Shown here: positions 5,054 to 6,975 of the stretch, one piece after another
Layout of the letters: each line of letters opens with the position of its first letter
How positions within the stretch are numbered: the first letter of the stretch is position 1
Source: Planococcaceae bacterium UBA3378
GTDB taxonomy: Bacteria > Bacillota > Bacilli > Bacillales_A > Planococcaceae
Length of the DNA: 6,975 nucleotides
Direction: 5' to 3'
Assembly: GCA_002359075.1 (NCBI GenBank)
Contig: DEQA01000314.1
Coordinates: forward strand, 1 to 6,975
The notes under the pieces: model-generated
The model's input: the letters and a program-made list of their open reading frames with translations, nothing else
What the model was told of the DNA's origin: nothing
Databases searched by the model: none
Program-made: the position numbers and the translations under genes

Positions 5054-5344
5054 GTGCACGAGCATATTCGGCACCGCTGTGTGAAGTTAGGACAGCTGCT
5101 ATTAGAGACAGGAGAGACTGTTCGCGCCATCGCTAAAATGACAGGGTATTCCAAGAGTACCGTCCATAAAGATCTGACAGAACGCCTTGAGAAGGTTAAC
5201 GAGGCATTATCGGCAGAAGTCAAGGAAGTACTGGCATATCATAAATCGGTCAGGCATCTTCGTGGAGGAGAGGCGACACGGAAGAAATGGCAGCACAAAT
5301 TACAATCCGATCAGCAGATCCAGCTGGACAAAGAAGCGTTTTGA
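5054..5344 (+). CDS. spoIIID: Sporulation transcription factor SpoIIID
   Basis: SpoIIID is a small DNA-binding regulator of the mother cell that acts with sigma-E, activating some genes (including sigK) and repressing others. The 96-residue protein, read from a GTG start, has the family layout. A helix-turn-helix spans about residues 21-45 (TVRAIAKMTGYSKSTVHKDL), a middle helical stretch follows (LSAEVKEVLAYHKS), and the strongly conserved second DNA-contacting basic region VRHLRGGEATRKKW lies at 66-79. Length is close to the 93 residues known in B. subtilis. The stop TGA lies inside the stem of the terminator. It is followed by mbl, as in B. subtilis, but has its own terminator, so it is likely monocistronic. 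Confidence 0.97.
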   Translation: MHEHIRHRCVKLGQLLLETGETVRAIAKMTGYSKSTVHKDLTERLEKVNEALSAEVKEVLAYHKSVRHLRGGEATRKKWQHKLQSDQQIQLDKEAF

Positions 5345-5377
5345 CAAGACTGCATCAGTCGTCAAAATGCTTTTTTT
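5334..5377 (+). terminator. Intrinsic terminator of spoIIID, overlapping its stop codon
   Basis: AAGCGTTTTGAC (5334-5345) pairs with GTCAAAATGCTT (5361-5372) with one G-U pair. Past a two-base bulge an inner GACTG/CAGTC stem with a CAT loop extends it. Seven T follow at 5371-5377. The TGA stop of spoIIID (5342-5344) is within the left arm. Confidence 0.92.
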
Positions 5378-5399
5378 ATTGACAAATTCAGGGCGTTTA

Positions 5400-5462
5400 T
5401 TAACTGAAAAAGGAAATAGCCGATAATAAATATTGGTGTAATTCGACACTTAATATGATAAA
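5400..5462 (+). promoter_or_regulatory. Candidate sigma-A promoters of mbl
   Basis: Two partial matches fit normal spacing: TTAACT (5400-5405), 16 bases, GATAAT (5422-5427); and TTGGTG (5433-5438), 18 bases, GATAAA (5457-5462). An exact TTGACA at 5379-5384, right after the spoIIID terminator, has no -10 partner at 16-18 bases. mbl is needed in growth and is cut off from spoIIID by a terminator, so a promoter in this gap is expected; the choice is open. Confidence 0.35.
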
Positions 5463-5527
5463 ATATTCAAGATAAATAGATGTGCACGTGTAGATGTTGG
5501 AAAAGCTGGGAAGGAGATTAATAAAAC

Positions 5528-6523
5528 ATGTTTTCAAAAGATATTGGCATCGATTTAGGTACGGCAAACGTACTGATCCACGTGAAGGGAAAGGGCATCG
5601 TACTGAACGAGCCATCCGTGGTAGCCATTGATAAAAAAACTAACAAGGTGCTTGCAGTTGGTGAGGAGGCGCGCCAAATGGTCGGCCGTACACCAGGCAA
5701 CATCGTAGCGATCCGCCCGTTAAAGGACGGGGTCATCGCGGATTTCGAGTCAACAGAAGCGATGCTGAAATATTTCATGAACAAGCTGAATGTAAAAGGC
5801 TTTTTATCAAAGCCGCGCATTTTAATCTGTTGTCCGACAAATATTACGAGTGTTGAGCAAAAGGCAATACGGGAAGCAGCTGAAAAATCAGGCGGCAAAA
5901 AGGTGTATTTAGAAGAGGAGCCAAAAGTGGCGGCGATTGGAGCAGGCATGGATATTTTCCAGCCGAGCGGAAATATGGTTGTGGATATCGGTGGCGGAAC
6001 GACTGATGTCGCAGTCCTTTCAATGGGTGATATTGTAACGAGCGAGTCGATCAAAGTAGCGGGTGATGTATTTGATAACGACATCTTACAATACATAAAG
6101 AAGCAGTATAAGCTGCTGATCGGTGAACGGACATCTGAAGCAATCAAAATGACAGTCGGTACTGTCTTTTCCGAAGCAGGGCGCAATGAGGAAATGGATA
6201 TCCGCGGACGCGATATGGTAACCGGGCTGCCCCGCACGATTACAATCAATTCCAAAGAAATCGAGCAGGCGCTGCGCGAATCGGTAGCGCTTATTATTCA
6301 GTCGGCCAAAAATGTACTGGAAAAAACACCGCCGGAATTATCGGCAGATATTATTGACCGCGGTGTCATTTTGACAGGCGGCGGCGCACTGCTTCACGGA
6401 ATCGATCAGCTGTTAATGGAAGAGCTGAAGGTACCGGTATTTATAGCGGAAAATCCAATGGACTGTGTAGCGATTGGGACAGGCATTATGCTGGATAATA
6501 TTGACCGTGTCGCATCGAAGTAA
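5528..6523 (+). CDS. mbl: Rod-shape-determining actin homologue Mbl (MreB family)
   Basis: Mbl polymerises into membrane-bound filaments that guide the elongasome, controlling cylindrical wall growth. The 331-residue protein covers the whole MreB/actin-fold family: phosphate-1 motif GIDLGTAN (7-14), NEPSVVA, PLKDGVIADF (64-73), CCPTNITSVEQ (101-111), EEPKVAAIGAG with the probable catalytic glutamate (129-140), phosphate-2 motif DIGGGTTDVAV (153-163), and the adenosine motif LTGGGALLHG (282-291). Detailed agreement with B. subtilis Mbl (ICCPTNITSVEQ, AENPMDCVAIGTG) and location between spoIIID and flhO identify this paralogue over MreB or MreBH. The ATG is preceded by AAGGAG at 5511-5516, spacing eleven, slightly long. 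The stop is followed after 24 bases by flhO with no terminator, so the two may be cotranscribed. Confidence 0.97.
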   Translation: MFSKDIGIDLGTANVLIHVKGKGIVLNEPSVVAIDKKTNKVLAVGEEARQMVGRTPGNIVAIRPLKDGVIADFESTEAMLKYFMNKLNVKGFLSKPRILICCPTNITSVEQKAIREAAEKSGGKKVYLEEEPKVAAIGAGMDIFQPSGNMVVDIGGGTTDVAVLSMGDIVTSESIKVAGDVFDNDILQYIKKQYKLLIGERTSEAIKMTVGTVFSEAGRNEEMDIRGRDMVTGLPRTITINSKEIEQALRESVALIIQSAKNVLEKTPPELSADIIDRGVILTGGGALLHGIDQLLMEELKVPVFIAENPMDCVAIGTGIMLDNIDRVASK

Positions 6524-6534
6524 TGAAAAAATTT

Positions 6535-6540
6535 GAGGTG
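6535..6540 (+). promoter_or_regulatory. Ribosome binding site of flhO (GAGGTG)
   Basis: GAGGTG lies seven bases before ATG 6548, inside the short mbl-flhO gap, and fixes the start. Confidence 0.75.
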
Positions 6541-6547
6541 AACCCCT

Positions 6548-6975
6548 ATGTTTAAAGGATTCTATACAGTTGCATCAGGTATGACGGCCCAGCAGCGCAA
6601 GACGGAAATTTTGACGAACAATATGGCAAATGCCAATACCCCGGGGTTTAAGGCGGAGCAAACGACGATTCGTTCATTTCCCGATATGCTGATGTCGGCT
6701 ATTACATCAAACGGTATCCCGACGCAAAAAGGGTTAAATCTAGTAAAGGCGACACCTGTGGGCGCATTGAATACCGGTGTTTACTTGCAGGAATCCTTAT
6801 CTAACTATACCCAGGGTTCACTGCTTGAAACAGATCTTTCGACTGACGTTGCCTTAATTGACGGAACTCTTCCGGTGGATGAAACATCAGGCAAGCAGGG
6901 TTCTATTTTCTTCCGCCTGCAGCATGAAGACGGCAGTGAAGCATATACGCGAAACGGTAACTTTACGCTGGATGG
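6548..6975 (+). CDS. flhO: Flagellar hook-basal body rod protein FlhO, N-terminal part (runs off the window)
   Basis: The frame stays open from ATG 6548 to the end of the window (142 full codons). The protein begins MFKGFYTVASGMTAQQRK and continues TEILTNNMANANTPGFKAEQ, the N-terminal helix and SGM...NNxANxxTxG motif shared by flagellar rod and hook proteins (FlgB/C/F/G type). It forms part of the extracellular axial rod and is exported by the flagellar type III system, so no signal peptide is expected. Placement after mbl matches flhO-flhP of B. subtilis, which I recall as distal rod genes; FlgF/FlgG is the wider family name. Stretches NTGVYLQE and TQGSLLETD also resemble FlhO. The C-terminal half and flhP, if present, are outside the window. 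Confidence 0.9.
   Translation, partial: MFKGFYTVASGMTAQQRKTEILTNNMANANTPGFKAEQTTIRSFPDMLMSAITSNGIPTQKGLNLVKATPVGALNTGVYLQESLSNYTQGSLLETDLSTDVALIDGTLPVDETSGKQGSIFFRLQHEDGSEAYTRNGNFTLD

Noticed and set aside
5379..5384. Exact TTGACA as an mbl -35 box
   Set aside because: No -10-like hexamer at 16-18 bases; it directly follows the spoIIID T tract and is likely chance.
5187..5426. Second frame inside spoIIID
   Set aside because: Overlaps the well-identified spoIIID and its terminator; no family features.
5518..6255. 245-codon frame on the opposite strand of mbl
   Set aside because: It is a shadow of the highly conserved mbl coding strand; its serine/threonine/isoleucine-rich sequence shows no domain and no ribosome site.
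1..6975. Mobile element, defence system, CRISPR array or horizontally acquired island
   Set aside because: All genes are conserved Bacillales backbone on one strand in known order, with no transposase, integrase, spaced repeats or terminal repeats.

Overview
The window is an ordinary chromosomal backbone segment of an endospore-forming, probably motile Bacillales bacterium. The gene order (ATP synthase end, DUF1146 membrane protein, murA, spoIID, spoIIQ, spoIIID, mbl, flhO) is the same backbone known from Bacillus subtilis and relatives. AT-rich intergenic DNA, strong AGGAGG-type ribosome sites and the divergence of the sporulation proteins suggest a member of the Lysinibacillus/Solibacillus group (Planococcaceae/Caryophanaceae). 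That placement is inference from memory. All supported genes lie on the + strand, and I see no mobile element, CRISPR array, tRNA or rRNA.

Layout. 1-885: the last 135 codons of atpD (F1 beta, with the DELSEED element), then atpC (epsilon), closed by a strong intrinsic terminator. 886-1362: a GC-mixed leader with several small hairpins, then a small two-helix membrane protein of the DUF1146/YwzB family. 1363-1714: 350 bases without a gene, holding a long imperfect hairpin next to a perfect TATAAT. 1715-3082: murA with a GTG start and a perfect 12-bp terminator. 3083-3301: a leader rich in small alternative hairpins with a possible sigma-E promoter. 3302-4162: spoIID. 4180-4873: a good sigma-F-type promoter and spoIIQ, whose LytM domain has lost nearly all its metal and catalytic residues. 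5054-5344: spoIIID (GTG start), with its terminator stem overlapping the stop codon. 5528-6523: mbl. 6548-end: the first 142 codons of flhO.

Functionally the window moves from energy supply (ATP synthase) through the first committed step of peptidoglycan precursor synthesis (MurA), to the engulfment machinery of sporulation (SpoIID in the mother cell, SpoIIQ in the forespore), a mother-cell transcription factor (SpoIIID), the cell-shape actin Mbl, and a flagellar rod protein. The sporulation genes sit side by side but are used in different compartments, so each appears to have its own promoter.

I found no convincing undescribed system. The best leads are the fully degenerate SpoIIQ LytM site, the sigma-F promoter with its overlapping inverted repeat, the hairpin/promoter overlap upstream of murA, and the structured leader upstream of the DUF1146 gene.
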